Below are positions 46,317-57,473 of a stretch of 64,000 nucleotides of DNA, piece by piece (position 1 is the stretch's first letter; the number at the start of each line of letters is the position of its first letter). Where the stretch lies: assembly GCA_037127255.1 (NCBI GenBank), contig JBANSL010000004.1, forward strand, positions 21,583,967 to 21,647,966, in the 5' to 3' direction. The DNA is from Persicaria tinctoria (taxonomy: Eukaryota; Streptophyta; Magnoliopsida; Caryophyllales; Polygonaceae). The notes below the pieces were generated by a model. It was given only the letters and a program-made list of their open reading frames with translations, made no database searches and was not told the origin of the DNA. The translations under genes were made by a program, and so were the position numbers.

Positions 46317-49042
46317 GTGCTTTGTAATAATGTAGACAACATACTTACTACTCATGCTCGTCTTGGCCATATGTCTTGGTCTATAATGAAACATTTGTCT
46401 CTGTATAAGGATGCTGATGATTGCAATTTCAGATGTGACACTTGCTCTATGACTAACTTTCACAAATCAATGTTTGACATAAGTACTTCTTTAGTTGTAG
46501 CTCCTTTTCGTTTGGTTCACTTGGATATATGGGGGGCCTTATAAGACTTCTTCTGTTTGTGGTGCTCGTTATTTCCTTACTATTTTGGATGATCATTATA
46601 GAACAACTTGGGTTTATTTGCTTCAAGATAAGCTTCAGGTTCTGGGATGCATCACCAAGTTTTTGTTGCTAGTTAAAACACAATTTCAGGTGTCAGTGAA
46701 ATGCATAAGGACTTATAATGGCACTAAATTTACCGAAAGGGGTTGTGTAGATTTGTTTGATGCTCATGGTATTGTTCACCAGAGATTTGCTCCTAGTGTT
46801 CATGACCAAAATGGGCGTGTTGAACGCAAGCATAGGCATTTGCTAGAGATTGCTAGAGCTATTAGAGTATATGCAGACCTTCCTATCAAATTTTGGGGTG
46901 ATTGTGTCTTGAGTGCCACTCACTTAATAAAAAATATGCCTTCTTCTTTGTTAGGTTGGAAAGCATCTTTTGAGGTGTTGTTCCATGTATCACCTGCTTA
47001 TGATCAACTCAGAGTTGTAGGATGTTTGTGTTATGCCTTACAGCCAAATGACAGAAGTGACAAACTTGGTCATATTGCTAGAAGATGTGTGATTTTGGGA
47101 TATCCTCCTAGTCAAAAGGCTTACAAATTGCATGACTTGGATAGAAAGGTCATGATTATCAGTAGACATGTGAAGTTTGAAGAGTCGGTTTTTCCTTTCA
47201 GAGGGGATTTTGTTTCTCATGATGCTCCTATTTTTCCTAAAGAACAAGTTCATGATGAGGACAATGATCAATCTGATTGCATTCCTACAGTTAGATGAGG
47301 ATAAGGATCCTGTCTCTGCTCCTCTTAACAAGGATTTTCGTCATGATCTTCATGATAATGATATAGCTAATCATAGCATTCTTACAGTTAGCTCATCCAC
47401 TATCCACGTATCCTATGCCTCGTGCTTCACAAGAGAGTATGTCATCTTCTGACAGTGTCACTGGCCCTCATCCTCTTCCTAAGAGGAACATTTGTCCTCC
47501 CTCTAAGCTACAAGACTACATTTTCTCAGGCCTTCCTACACGACATTCTTCTTTGACATATGAGTCTATTTCTCAATCCTTTGTTGTTTTCTCCATTCAA
47601 AATCTAGCTCACTTATCTTTTGAGTATGTCAATTCATTCGTGAATGTGTGTGCTGTATTTGATCCTAATAGTTATACTCGAGCTAAGGGTATTTCTGAGT
47701 GGGAAGGTGCTATGCATGCTAGGCTTTCTGGATTAGAAAAGAATCATACTTGGTCAGTTACTCCTCTCCCTCATGGTAAGAAAGCCATAAGTTCCAAATG
47801 AATCTTTAAGATCAAGTATAAGCCTAATGGATTGATTGAAAGGTACAAAGCTAGATTGGTAGCAAAGGGTTATAATCAGGTAAAGGACAAAGATTATAAA
47901 CAAACCTTTTCTCCTATAGCAAAGCTTTCCACTATAAGAGTCATTCTATCATTAACTGCTATTAAAGGTTGGGTTTTACATCAGCTTGATGTAAACAATG
48001 CATTTCTCCAGGGATATTTAGATGAAGAGGTATACATGGTCCCTTCCCAGGGTTATCAAGTTCCAATTGGGCATGTATGCAAGCTCAACAGGTCTCTTTA
48101 TGGGGTTAAACAGGCAAGCAGACAGTGGAATCATGAATTGACTCGATTTTTTTATCAGCTTGGGGTATTCTCAGTCTAAGCATAACTATTTCTTATCTGT
48201 TAAGAAGAGGGATTCCTTCATGACAGTGGCTCTTGTTTATGTTGATGATATGCTCTTACTTGAGAATTCCATGACATCAACCTCACCAAACAGGCACTCC
48301 ATTCCACCTTTACCATCAAGGATTTTGGTATTGCTAGATACTTCCTTGGTATGGAAATCTCTCGTTCTTCATCTGGCATTTTACTCAATCAAAGAAATAC
48401 ATTTTGGATATCTTGAAGGATGCTCATATGGAGAATTGCAAGGCTATAGTTGTTCCTATGCAGCATGGCACCAAACTGTCCTATCTTATAGGTGATCCTA
48501 TTGATCACCCTAAGGTTTATAGGCGTATTGTGGGTAGGTTGTTATATCTCACCCTCACGCGACCTGATATTTCCTATACAGTCCAATAATTAAGCCAATT
48601 CATTCAAAATCCATTGCAACCACATTGGAATGATGCAATGTATCTTCTTAGATACTTGAAGGGGAGTTTCAATTTGGCAGTTTCTTATCCAGCTTCTTCT
48701 TTCTTCAAATTGAGTGCTTACAGTGATGCAAATTGGGGGAATTGTCGTGACACCGGTCGATCCCTTATTGGTTACTGTGTTTTCCTAGGATCTTCTTTGG
48801 TTTCATGGAAAACTAAGAAGCAAAAGGTGGTCTCAAAGTTGTCTACTGAGAGTGAATACATGGATATGTCCACTGCAGCAAGTGATCTTGTGTGGCTTCA
48901 AGGTCTTCTGTCCGATCTTCATGTGGATGTGTCCCTTCCCATTCCCTTGAATTATGATAACAAATCTGCTCAAGAGCTGGCTGCCAATCCTCTATTTCAT
49001 GAACGAACCAAACATGCAAGGCTTGATGCTCACTTCATCTGA
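46317..49042 (+). pseudogene. copia pol: integrase, reverse transcriptase and RNase H remnants
   Basis: Blocks follow the copia order. A pre-integrase zinc-binding segment (ARLGHMS...CDTCSMTNFHKS) lies at 46350-46480. The integrase core lies at 46585-47298, then a broken linker. RT starts near 47832 (ERYKARLVAKGYNQ, LDVNNAFLQGYLDEEVYM), with its YVDDMLL catalytic motif near 48238. RNase H (AYSDANWGNCRDTGRS, TESEY) lies at 48614-49042. Stops or shifts occur near 46543, 47298, 47800, 48179 and 48588. In the integrase the expected catalytic Asp of the DNGTEF-type motif is Tyr (codon at 46714-46716), so even that domain is dead. Confidence 0.88.
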
Positions 49043-49199
49043 GAAATGGTACAATAGGGGTTTATTTCTACTGCTCATGTTTCATCATCCCAACAAATTG
49101 CAGATGTGCTTACTAAAGCCTTGGGTGCTTATCAACATCAAATTCTGATTGCCAAGCTTGGCCTTGTGCTTCCAAGCACATGTCGCGCTTGAGGGGGGA

Positions 49200-49423
49200 T
49201 AGGGGAATATATGCAGCTTAGGCAATGTAAATTCTCAATTCTATAAAGGAAATTTTAGTCATTTCGTATTCTGATGATTTGATATAGCAAGTTGTATAAG
49301 AGATGGTTTGGGCGCCAAATTCTGATACGGTTGTCAGTTGTAACAAACCGAGATCTTGAGCTCTCCTCAATGAAGGTTTCTTCACTTGATTGATCCCATT
49401 TCTACTATTTACATTTGTTCAAA
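49200..49423 (+). repeat. 3' LTR of copia element
   Basis: 224 bp, beginning TAGGGGAATATATGC and ending TTTGTTCAAA, followed by the target duplication CGATC. Substitutions against the 5' LTR are frequent, so the insertion is not recent. Confidence 0.85.
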
Positions 49424-49860
49424 CGATCCTCTTCTGAGTTTTGAGGGATGATGGGTGTGAGCGCACATTGTAGTCAACTCCTCCCCCCATTTAAATGATC
49501 TAGAGTTTCTACCACAAATTCTCCTAACCCCCCAAGCTATGTCCTTTTGAGCACGACAGTTGCCGACGTTGGTACCGAGATGGCCTACGGTGGCCATGGC
49601 AGCTCAACTTCCACTTCTCCGATTCATACCATATTTTAAGCCTTTAAAAAAAAAAAATACTCCGTTGTATGTTAAATGTAGAAGGTGGGGAGAATTTAGT
49701 AATTTTAATTCACTTTCTAACGGAGTCAAAACAGAAACCTAGAGTGGGTGGTCTATTGTTAACAGAGGGTATATAAAGGGTGGTTTTCTGCAATTTTCTA
49801 TTTAGCGGGTGGTTTTGTGCAAAGTACCTTATTTAGTGGGTGGTTTACTGCAATTTATCC

Positions 49861-50438
49861 AAATATAATCTCCACTTCCAATAATTTACAATTATAATCT
49901 ATCTCCAGTATCTAATAAACCGCCTACTACCAAAAAACACCCCCTTAATCAAGTAATGCACCGGCTGTTGGTAAAATTCGATTTCCATAAAACTGTATGG
50001 CTAGAAAAGAAGAAGGAAAATTACTGCGAGGCAGGGCGCCAAATGCGGGAGGGAGAGATTTTCCCTTTGGTTGTCTCCCAAATACCTCAATGCATTCCAA
50101 ATTCAGAAGGTTTTACCATTTTGTCTCTCCTCTTCTCTCAAGCATCCCCCTTTAGTCTTTAACACCTTGATATTCAACAACAAAATCTGGGTCCTTTTGG
50201 GTTCGTTTCCCCGCCATTTTTGCAAATTCATGCATTTTCGACCTCTCGAAAGCTTCTCCTTCCTTCCAACTTTAATCACTTTTCCGTTAACCCAGAAGCT
50301 AAGGAATCCTCATCCTTTATTCCCATCCTCTTTTTGAATTCTTTACCCTTTTATAAAATTTAATTAATCTCCATATAAAGCTTCTCAAAAAAGGATTTGG
50401 AATCACCGGGTGAGCAGGATATAACGCAACAGCAAGTC
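49861..50438. other. 5' flank and leader of the coiled-coil gene
   Basis: CT-rich and AT-rich DNA with no other gene. In-frame TAA at 50376-50378 precedes the coding region. Promoter elements could not be assigned with confidence. Confidence 0.35.
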
Positions 50439-52298
50439 ATGGCAGAAGACGAGGAGGAGCTTGATACCAAGATGGCCTCCGAAAATGCAAGCCGCAGGTG
50501 TGGGATTGGTACCAATTTCTATGGTAGGATATGTTGGTCTAACTTAGAGCTCGACAGCCTTATTGAGCCCCAAGAAGAGGTCAGGGAAAACAGAGACAAA
50601 ACTGAATATCGGAAGATGCAGCAATTGGAGAGCATGTTAGCAGAGAAAGACAGATTGATTGATACAATGAAGAAGGATATCAACGACTTGGAATCCTCAA
50701 ATGCTCAAGCGGAAAAATCATTGGCAGAGAGCGAAACGGTGATTGAGCAATTGAAGGCAAACATACAGAGGCAGAAGGACTCCGAGAAAAGGCTATTTGA
50801 TTCGTTTGTGATGCAGACATCTCAATTTGAGCAAGCCATGATCTTCATTGATAATTGGAAGGAGAAGATGGCTTCTGTGAATGACAAAACAGGGATTACT
50901 AGTAACGAGGAGAATTATTGGTTGAGATTGCAAGTAGAGAGGCTGGAGAATGAGCTTCAGATCCAGAGGAATGGACAGAACCCATGGGATGAGGTGATGA
51001 GGCTTCGAAAGGAGCTGGAGCAGACAATAGAGGGGGAGGATAATAGCAAGAGAGCCATGGATGATCTTGCAGCGGTGATCAAAGAAGTAGCTTCGGAAGC
51101 CAACCAGATGAAGGAGAAGGTCATATCGACAGAGCAGCAGCTCCAGAATGCAAAAGAGGAAACAGATAACTTGAAGTCCATGATTGGAATGAAAGAGAAG
51201 GTACATCAGCTGGCTCTAAAAGAAGCAAAGATTGCGGAGGAGAAGAACCGGGTGACATTAGGTGCAGCAAAGAAGGAGAATGAGTCTCTGAAAGGCACCA
51301 TTAATCGGCTCAAGATAATAGTCAAGGAACAACTGCCCTCCTTGAACAGGAAAGATATCGAATTCATTGATTCTATAAAGAAGGAAGAGGATGAGAAGGC
51401 CAATACACAAGAGGAGAAAAATAGGCTTCTTGAATTGTTGAATGAGGCAAAAGACGATTCCCAGAAGCTAAGATACATTCTCCAGCAGGCGAAGGTTGAG
51501 ATTACCCAACTCAAGGATGCCCTTGCAGAGAAGGAGAACGCAATGGTTGCTCTTACTCTAGAAAATGAAAAGCTCATGACAAATGAAGCCACAACTGACG
51601 ACAACATGAAGGAGTTGAAGAGGCAGATTCCATCCCATTCCAAAAAGGACTCCAATTCAGAAGAAAAAGAGCAGAAGAAGGAGAGTTCTTTCGAAAAGGA
51701 CTTGAAAGTCGGTATAAAGTTAATTGGGGACCTGAAAGGAAGTTGGAAATCATCTGGGGACTTGAAAGAGAAGGATTCCCAGTCAGAAGAAAAGGAGAAG
51801 AAGAAGAAGAGCAACAACAACAACAAGGAGAGTTATTCCGAAAAGGACTCGAAGGATGACGGAAAGCAAAATGGGGACCTGAAAGGAAGCTGGAAATCAA
51901 TTGGGGACTTGAAATCATCAGCGAAGTCAACAGGGTTATTCTGTTCAATACCAATATCAGTTCCTGGGATATCTAAACATAAGGGGGTGGAAGAGGTGCC
52001 CAAGACAGATGAAGATCTCACAGATTCAATATTTGATCTTGTGGAGCCAGATTCAGATAAGCATCAACACACGAGATCAGCATCTGCGGTCACTTTCACA
52101 GAAGAGGAAAGGTCAGTCATCTCAGAGAATTTTGAAGAGCCACATGACGATAATATTGAGATTGAGAAAAGGTCTCACCGTAACAGGAAAGTATTGTTGA
52201 GGAAGATTAGCGGGCTCTGGAAGAGGAAAAACCATAACCCTAGCCATAGTAATAGCCATAGCAATAACCATAGCCATAGTCATAGTGGAAGTCAATAA
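50439..52298 (+). CDS. Intronless coiled-coil protein with basic, Ser/His-rich tail, function unknown
   Basis: The reading frame is open from 50379, but its first ATG is at 50439 (MAEDEEELDTKM), giving 619 aa. Residues from about 60 to 400 are highly charged with heptad-like leucines (LESMLAEKDRLIDTMKKDI, then LRKELEQTIEGED, NRLLELLNEAKDDSQKL), predicting long coiled coil. A Lys/Glu/Ser-rich segment contains two copies of GDLKGSWKS(S/I)GDLK in repeat units of about 45 residues (51655-51780, 51783-51920). Near the end are LLRKISGLWKRK and a His/Ser tail (SHSNSHSNNHSHSHSG) encoded by a CCATAG-type short repeat. It resembles plant WEB/myosin-like coiled-coil proteins only in general character, and I do not recognise a family. 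No signal peptide or membrane segment. It converges with the 14-3-3 gene, ends 480 bp apart. Confidence 0.8.
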   Translation: MAEDEEELDTKMASENASRRCGIGTNFYGRICWSNLELDSLIEPQEEVRENRDKTEYRKMQQLESMLAEKDRLIDTMKKDINDLESSNAQAEKSLAESETVIEQLKANIQRQKDSEKRLFDSFVMQTSQFEQAMIFIDNWKEKMASVNDKTGITSNEENYWLRLQVERLENELQIQRNGQNPWDEVMRLRKELEQTIEGEDNSKRAMDDLAAVIKEVASEANQMKEKVISTEQQLQNAKEETDNLKSMIGMKEKVHQLALKEAKIAEEKNRVTLGAAKKENESLKGTINRLKIIVKEQLPSLNRKDIEFIDSIKKEEDEKANTQEEKNRLLELLNEAKDDSQKLRYILQQAKVEITQLKDALAEKENAMVALTLENEKLMTNEATTDDNMKELKRQIPSHSKKDSNSEEKEQKKESSFEKDLKVGIKLIGDLKGSWKSSGDLKEKDSQSEEKEKKKKSNNNNKESYSEKDSKDDGKQNGDLKGSWKSIGDLKSSAKSTGLFCSIPISVPGISKHKGVEEVPKTDEDLTDSIFDLVEPDSDKHQHTRSASAVTFTEEERSVISENFEEPHDDNIEIEKRSHRNRKVLLRKISGLWKRKNHNPSHSNSHSNNHSHSHSGSQ

Positions 52299-52779
52299 CA
52301 CAATCAGAAGGAAGTGGCATATGAGTAATGTATTGGAAATGAAAAAAAAAAAAATCTTCTTGGTTCCTGCAATTTGCTGAGTTGTTGCTTTTGTTACTTT
52401 CAGGTTCTAATTCACTGCAAGCACCATGGTTTTAATCCTTCTAACTAGCTTCATTCTTCATTCAGAATAGGTAGATAATGGGATATGCCACAAACTGGCT
52501 GAAACTTTTCCAAAACTGTATGAATCCACAAACCTTGAGGGGCAGTACTTTGATCATTGGATGTGAAATCAATCCAACAAAGTTCAACTACATCCTGAAA
52601 TTTCTTTGATTAGTACCACTATACCAAACAAAGCTTTAAAAGGAAAGGACGTTCAATTCAACTGTCTATAGTGCAGGAGTGTTACAAAATGACAGCTAAC
52701 TGCAGTTGAAAAGCTTAATTTTTAAAGTCAACTTTGATAAGGCTGAAATTGTACCCTTGTACAATTAGAAGCTTCATTT
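52299..52779. other. Convergent 3' UTR interval
   Basis: The space between the stop codons of the coiled-coil gene (+) and the 14-3-3 gene (-). An A-run lies at 52341-52353. No further gene. Confidence 0.45.
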
Positions 52780-54210
<1,431 letters not shown>

Positions 54211-54348
54211 TGATTGTTTCAGATCTTGGAGAGACAGCTCAGTTGTAAATTGTAATGGAGGACGAGAGGTTGAATGAGTCCGGAGACGAGATGTGGCGGA
54301 AACTCTACTTTTGACTTTTGAGCCCTCCGAAATTCCATTTTGTATTTG

Positions 54349-54690
54349 TGTTGTTTTTTTTTTTAATTATTTTTTATTAGAGTTCAGACATAAATAAACT
54401 CGAGGGCCAAACGGAGAACCGTCTAAAGGAAAAATATACAACAATACATAATGGTGTAAACTCGGGCAAATAAATTCTACAAAAAAACGAAATTAGGCAA
54501 ACCAAAACCAAACAGGTTGTGGACAAAGATGACAGACGAAGTCAAGCCCTACGCAGAAGCAGAATCGTAGGTCAGCGATACATCAGGACTCGATCATCCT
54601 GTGGGCAGTGAGGACGAACTCCAGGGAAGCAGTCAACCCGAGTAGTGGAAACGCCACGATACACACTACCACGACCTCAACCCATCCCAT
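54349..54690 (-). pseudogene. 5'-truncated retroposed 3' end (processed pseudogene or retroposon)
   Basis: On the minus strand a short open segment (about 54690-54583) reads WVEVVVVCIVAFPLLGLTAS and on to RMIES, then a stop. A 3' UTR-like sequence follows with TCTAATAAAAAA, and an A-run corresponds to the T-run at 54351-54363. A hydrophobic C-terminus followed by a UTR and poly(A) suggests a retroposed mRNA end; a LINE 3' end is the alternative. It lies just upstream of the 14-3-3 start. I do not recognise the parent gene. Confidence 0.4.
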
Positions 54691-54694
54691 TCAT

Positions 54695-54800
54695 ATATCA
54701 ACGAATAATTCCGTTATTTATACGAATAGTCCTTCATCTATCGAAGAATAATTCCACATATATCAATGAACAATTCCTTTTATATCGACGAACAATTATA
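54695..54800 (+). repeat. Short degenerate tandem repeat, about 22-27 bp units
   Basis: Five units of the type TATC(A/G)A(C/A)GAATAATTCC run up to the truncated edge of the pararetroviral copy. Confidence 0.5.
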
Positions 54801-55678
54801 TTGTTTACACTGATGATATCTTAATCTGCTCTAAAACTATAGAACAACATAAGCATGACTTGAAAGCTATAACTCAAAAATGTATTGATCATGGAATCAT
54901 TTTAGGACAGAAAAAATGTATTTATGCTGAGCCTGAAATTGAGTTCCTAGGATTAAAGATTAAAGCAGGACAAATTATTTTGCAAGAACATATTCTAGAA
55001 AAGGTAGAAAAATTTCCTGATGAAATCAAAGATAGAAAACAACTAGAAAGATTTCTAGGTTATCTTACTTATGCGTCTGATTTTATAAAAGATCTAGCCA
55101 AATTGAGAAAACCTCTACAAATTAAATTAAAGAAAGATCAAGTTTGGAGTTGGACTCACTTAGATACTAAAATAGTCCAGGAGTTGAAAAGAAGATGTGA
55201 AAAACTTCCAATATTAACTTTACCTAATGAAGATGATGAGTTAGTTCTAGAAACAGATGCTAGTGATTATCATTGGGGAGCTGTTTTAAAAATAATGAAA
55301 GATAACAAGCTTTGCAGGTATAGCAGTGGCAGCTTCAACAAATCTGAGTATAATTATACTGTCATGGAGAAGGAGATTCTTGCAATTTATCGGGGAATCC
55401 AGAAATTTATAATCTTCCTAGCTCCTAAACCTTTTACAGTCAGAACAGACTGTAAAGAAATATTGGGTTTCATAAATAACAATCTTGATAATATGAAAGC
55501 GCATGGGAGACTCCTGCGTTGGCAATTAGCCCTTAATCAATTTACTTTTACCATTGAACATGTGCAGGGATCTAAAAATTCTCTTGCTGACAGCTTAACA
55601 AGAGAGTTAGCTGATGGATCAGAGAAATCAAACGCGGTGGGAAAATCCGCAATGGGTGTTCCACCCATGGGACATTAA
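54800..55678 (+). pseudogene. Caulimovirid-like reverse transcriptase C-terminal part and RNase H
   Basis: An uninterrupted frame runs from the DDIL catalytic motif (about 54811-54822) to a TAA at 55676-55678. It includes the RT thumb region (RFLGYLTYASDF) and the RNase H start ETDASDYHWGAVL, with its catalytic Asp, and the later EKEILA and DSLTRE blocks. Pararetroviral RT/RNase H copies the RNA pregenome into DNA. The fingers and most of the palm are absent upstream, so the enzyme is incomplete. The lack of stops across about 290 codons suggests a fairly young copy or recent capture. Confidence 0.75.
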
Positions 55679-55814
55679 TCTCTTAGGAGAAATAAGAGGA
55701 TACCAAGGATGGGTTTCCCCTCCAAGTTTTCATATTTCTGTTGATTTTTGAAGATTTACTGAGAATAGATTCCGTCGTGGACTCCTACAAGCGAGACACA
55801 GAGCGGTTATACGA

Positions 55815-56756
55815 ATGTTAACTCTAGAAATAATTATAAAAGTTCTCCAGCTACCTACTGAACTCCAAGAAGACATCTGTAGAAGATGGAAAATGAGAGA
55901 TTTCGACAACTTCTACTGGATGGTAACCTTGAGAGATCACGATACTCCGGCAACGATCAGAGAATGGTGTAACCATTTCTGTGTAACCACTGGCGCAGGA
56001 TTAGGAGGATTATCCTTACCCATCATGCCAAATGAAGATGCAGACTTTTTGAATTCGTGGAGATATGGAATGTGCAATGGAATCCACCACAATAACAGGA
56101 GACCATGGCCAAAGAAAGAAGAAGAAAGCATCTTGTACATGTATTTCACTAAGTTCTAGAAGGAGGTCTTCCTCAGAGCAGCAACATTCGAAAAACTACA
56201 AGACATAAGTTGTTGTCGTGTTATCAGTGCCTGCATAGATGTTAGCCAGGGAAAAACCCGGCTACCACATTACCTAATCTTCCTACTAATGAGGGAAGAT
56301 TATTGGTACGTGAAAGATCCAGTAATGGAAGGAAGAATCGATGTAGTAAGGCATACTTGGGAGGCAAGAGCAAAGGGATTCTTCTACATCTACTACAACA
56401 TCACCAAGTTCAGACATACAGATTGTGGGATATTCAAAGTCGGAAATACAACCTTCATTGTATCCCCACAACTCAATCCACTAATGCAGCAAGCCATAAA
56501 CAGGACTGAATCCATCAATCTTTACTTAGCAGAGATAGAGGCCGGTCACTTTCTAGATAAAAGGGGACACGAGAGGATGATCGATTTACTGATTGCATGG
56601 GATCGAGAATACACTGAAGGATTAATGCTTGATCTCGATCTAGACAATGATCAAGATCTAGAGTTTGATAATACTCTAGATCTAGTTCAAGATTACAATG
56701 ATGATGACCTAGAAGCCAACATGGGAGACAAAGGGGTCCAGAACATGGACAACTGA
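55815..56756 (+). pseudogene. Viral downstream ORF of unknown function, split by one stop codon
   Basis: Two open segments (55815-56159 and 56289-56756) are in the same frame, separated by a single TAG at 56157-56159 and no other stop before 56289. The first part is rich in Trp and His, with an EWCNHFCV segment. The second contains VGNTTFIVSPQLNP and ends in a very acidic Asp/Leu-rich tail with repeated LDLD/NDQDLE wording. The tail is encoded by GATCTAGA-type repeats. I do not recognise the protein. Its place after RNase H matches the unassigned second ORF of some caulimovirids. A relic of the same ORF is in the copy at 3.3-3.9 kb. Confidence 0.6.
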
Positions 56757-56899
56757 GAGCCATCATCATCCACCAAGCACAATTATTGTACTTTCTGCTT
56801 TTACTGTTTTTGCGTTTATCACGTGAACATGTAAAATAATTGTTGTACTATGTGCTTTTCTGAGTGCGTAGGGGCCCATCTGTCGGCCAGTTGTAAAAG

Positions 56900-56975
56900 A
56901 GACGTTGGAAGAGGTATCCAATGCTCTCTACTCAGCTCTATAAATAGAGCCATTCTCCAGCTTCTCAACACACAA
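56900..56975 (+). promoter_or_regulatory. Pararetrovirus-like promoter core
   Basis: TATAAATA at 56939-56946 lies in the context CAGCTCTATAAATAGAGCC, followed by a leader starting about 25-30 bases later. AATAAA occurs about 330 bases downstream (near 57267), the arrangement expected for a pregenomic RNA with a terminal repeat. Activity cannot be judged. Confidence 0.5.
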
Positions 56976-57473
56976 TTCCAAAGAGAGAAAAAACCATAGG
57001 AGAAGAGAGAAAGAGTTTGTAAATCAGAAAGAGAAGTAGAAACGTTTTGAATTTGAGTAGATTGGTGTTTCCATCACTCTAAAGTTCAAAACCTTTCAAT
57101 GGATCTTCTGATATGAGTGTTAAGTGTGATTAAGTTCTAAGTTAAGAGTGCTTGTGTGTTGTAATATTTCCCATATTCAATGAAGTTTGTTTTCAAGAAA
57201 GGGAAAACTACTTATTTGAACACTATGTTCTGAATACTTTGTTTTCTTGATTCAAATCCTTTCACCCTCTCAAAATAAAAAACGAAAAGCTAAAGACTAC
57301 GGTCTGAGGTAGGAAACGAAACAAATCTGTGCTCAATCTGGACTAAGGGAGGCCTGGTTGAAGGTTAGCCACCTCTAGAAAGCCGGAAGCTAAGGAACGC
57401 CGGTGGTCCAGTGTAACTACGTTCAGGTATGGGTCAAACCTCTTTAGCTTAAAGTTTTAGTTGCAGAGCGTGG

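Larger units (their letters stand above)
44217..49423 (+). mobile_element. Ty1/copia LTR retrotransposon, decayed
   Basis: Two LTRs (44217-44456 and 49200-49423) enclose gag and pol remnants in the copia order: gag, zinc knuckle, integrase, reverse transcriptase, RNase H. A primer-binding site TGGTATCAGAGC complementary to initiator tRNA-Met follows the 5' LTR directly, and a purine tract GAGGGGGGA precedes the 3' LTR. A perfect 5 bp duplication CGATC flanks the element (44212-44216, 49424-49428). Many stops and frameshifts make it inactive. Confidence 0.93.
43628..49860. mobile_element. Pack-MULE split by a copia retrotransposon
   Basis: The left end begins GGGTAAATTGCAGCAAACTG and the complement of the right end begins GGATAAATTGCAGTAAACCA. 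About 110 bp of each arm match (ACCACCCACTAA, GAAAACCACC, TATATACC in the same order). The family is related to the 42282 element by its GGGTAAATT terminus. The interior carries a mitochondrial carrier fragment, and a 5.2 kb copia element is inserted at 44217. Without that insertion the element would be about 1.0 kb. The 9 bp target duplication is not convincing. Confidence 0.7.
54800..57473 (+). mobile_element. Endogenous caulimovirid-like copy, 5'-truncated, with downstream ORF and promoter
   Basis: The copy begins at the catalytic motif of a reverse transcriptase, continues through RNase H, a separate downstream ORF, and a non-coding region with a strong TATA box and later AATAAA. There are no LTRs, and the gene order and promoter position fit a plant pararetrovirus (Caulimoviridae), possibly the florendovirus group, which has a second ORF after the polymerase. 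Movement protein, coat protein, protease and the N-terminal part of RT are missing, so it cannot replicate. It is interrupted at 57474 by a hAT element; leader-like sequence may resume after 58902. Confidence 0.7.

Noticed and set aside
51206..51826. 206-codon minus-strand frame rich in Phe and Ser
   Set aside because: It is the mirror of the Glu/Lys-rich coiled-coil gene on the other strand.
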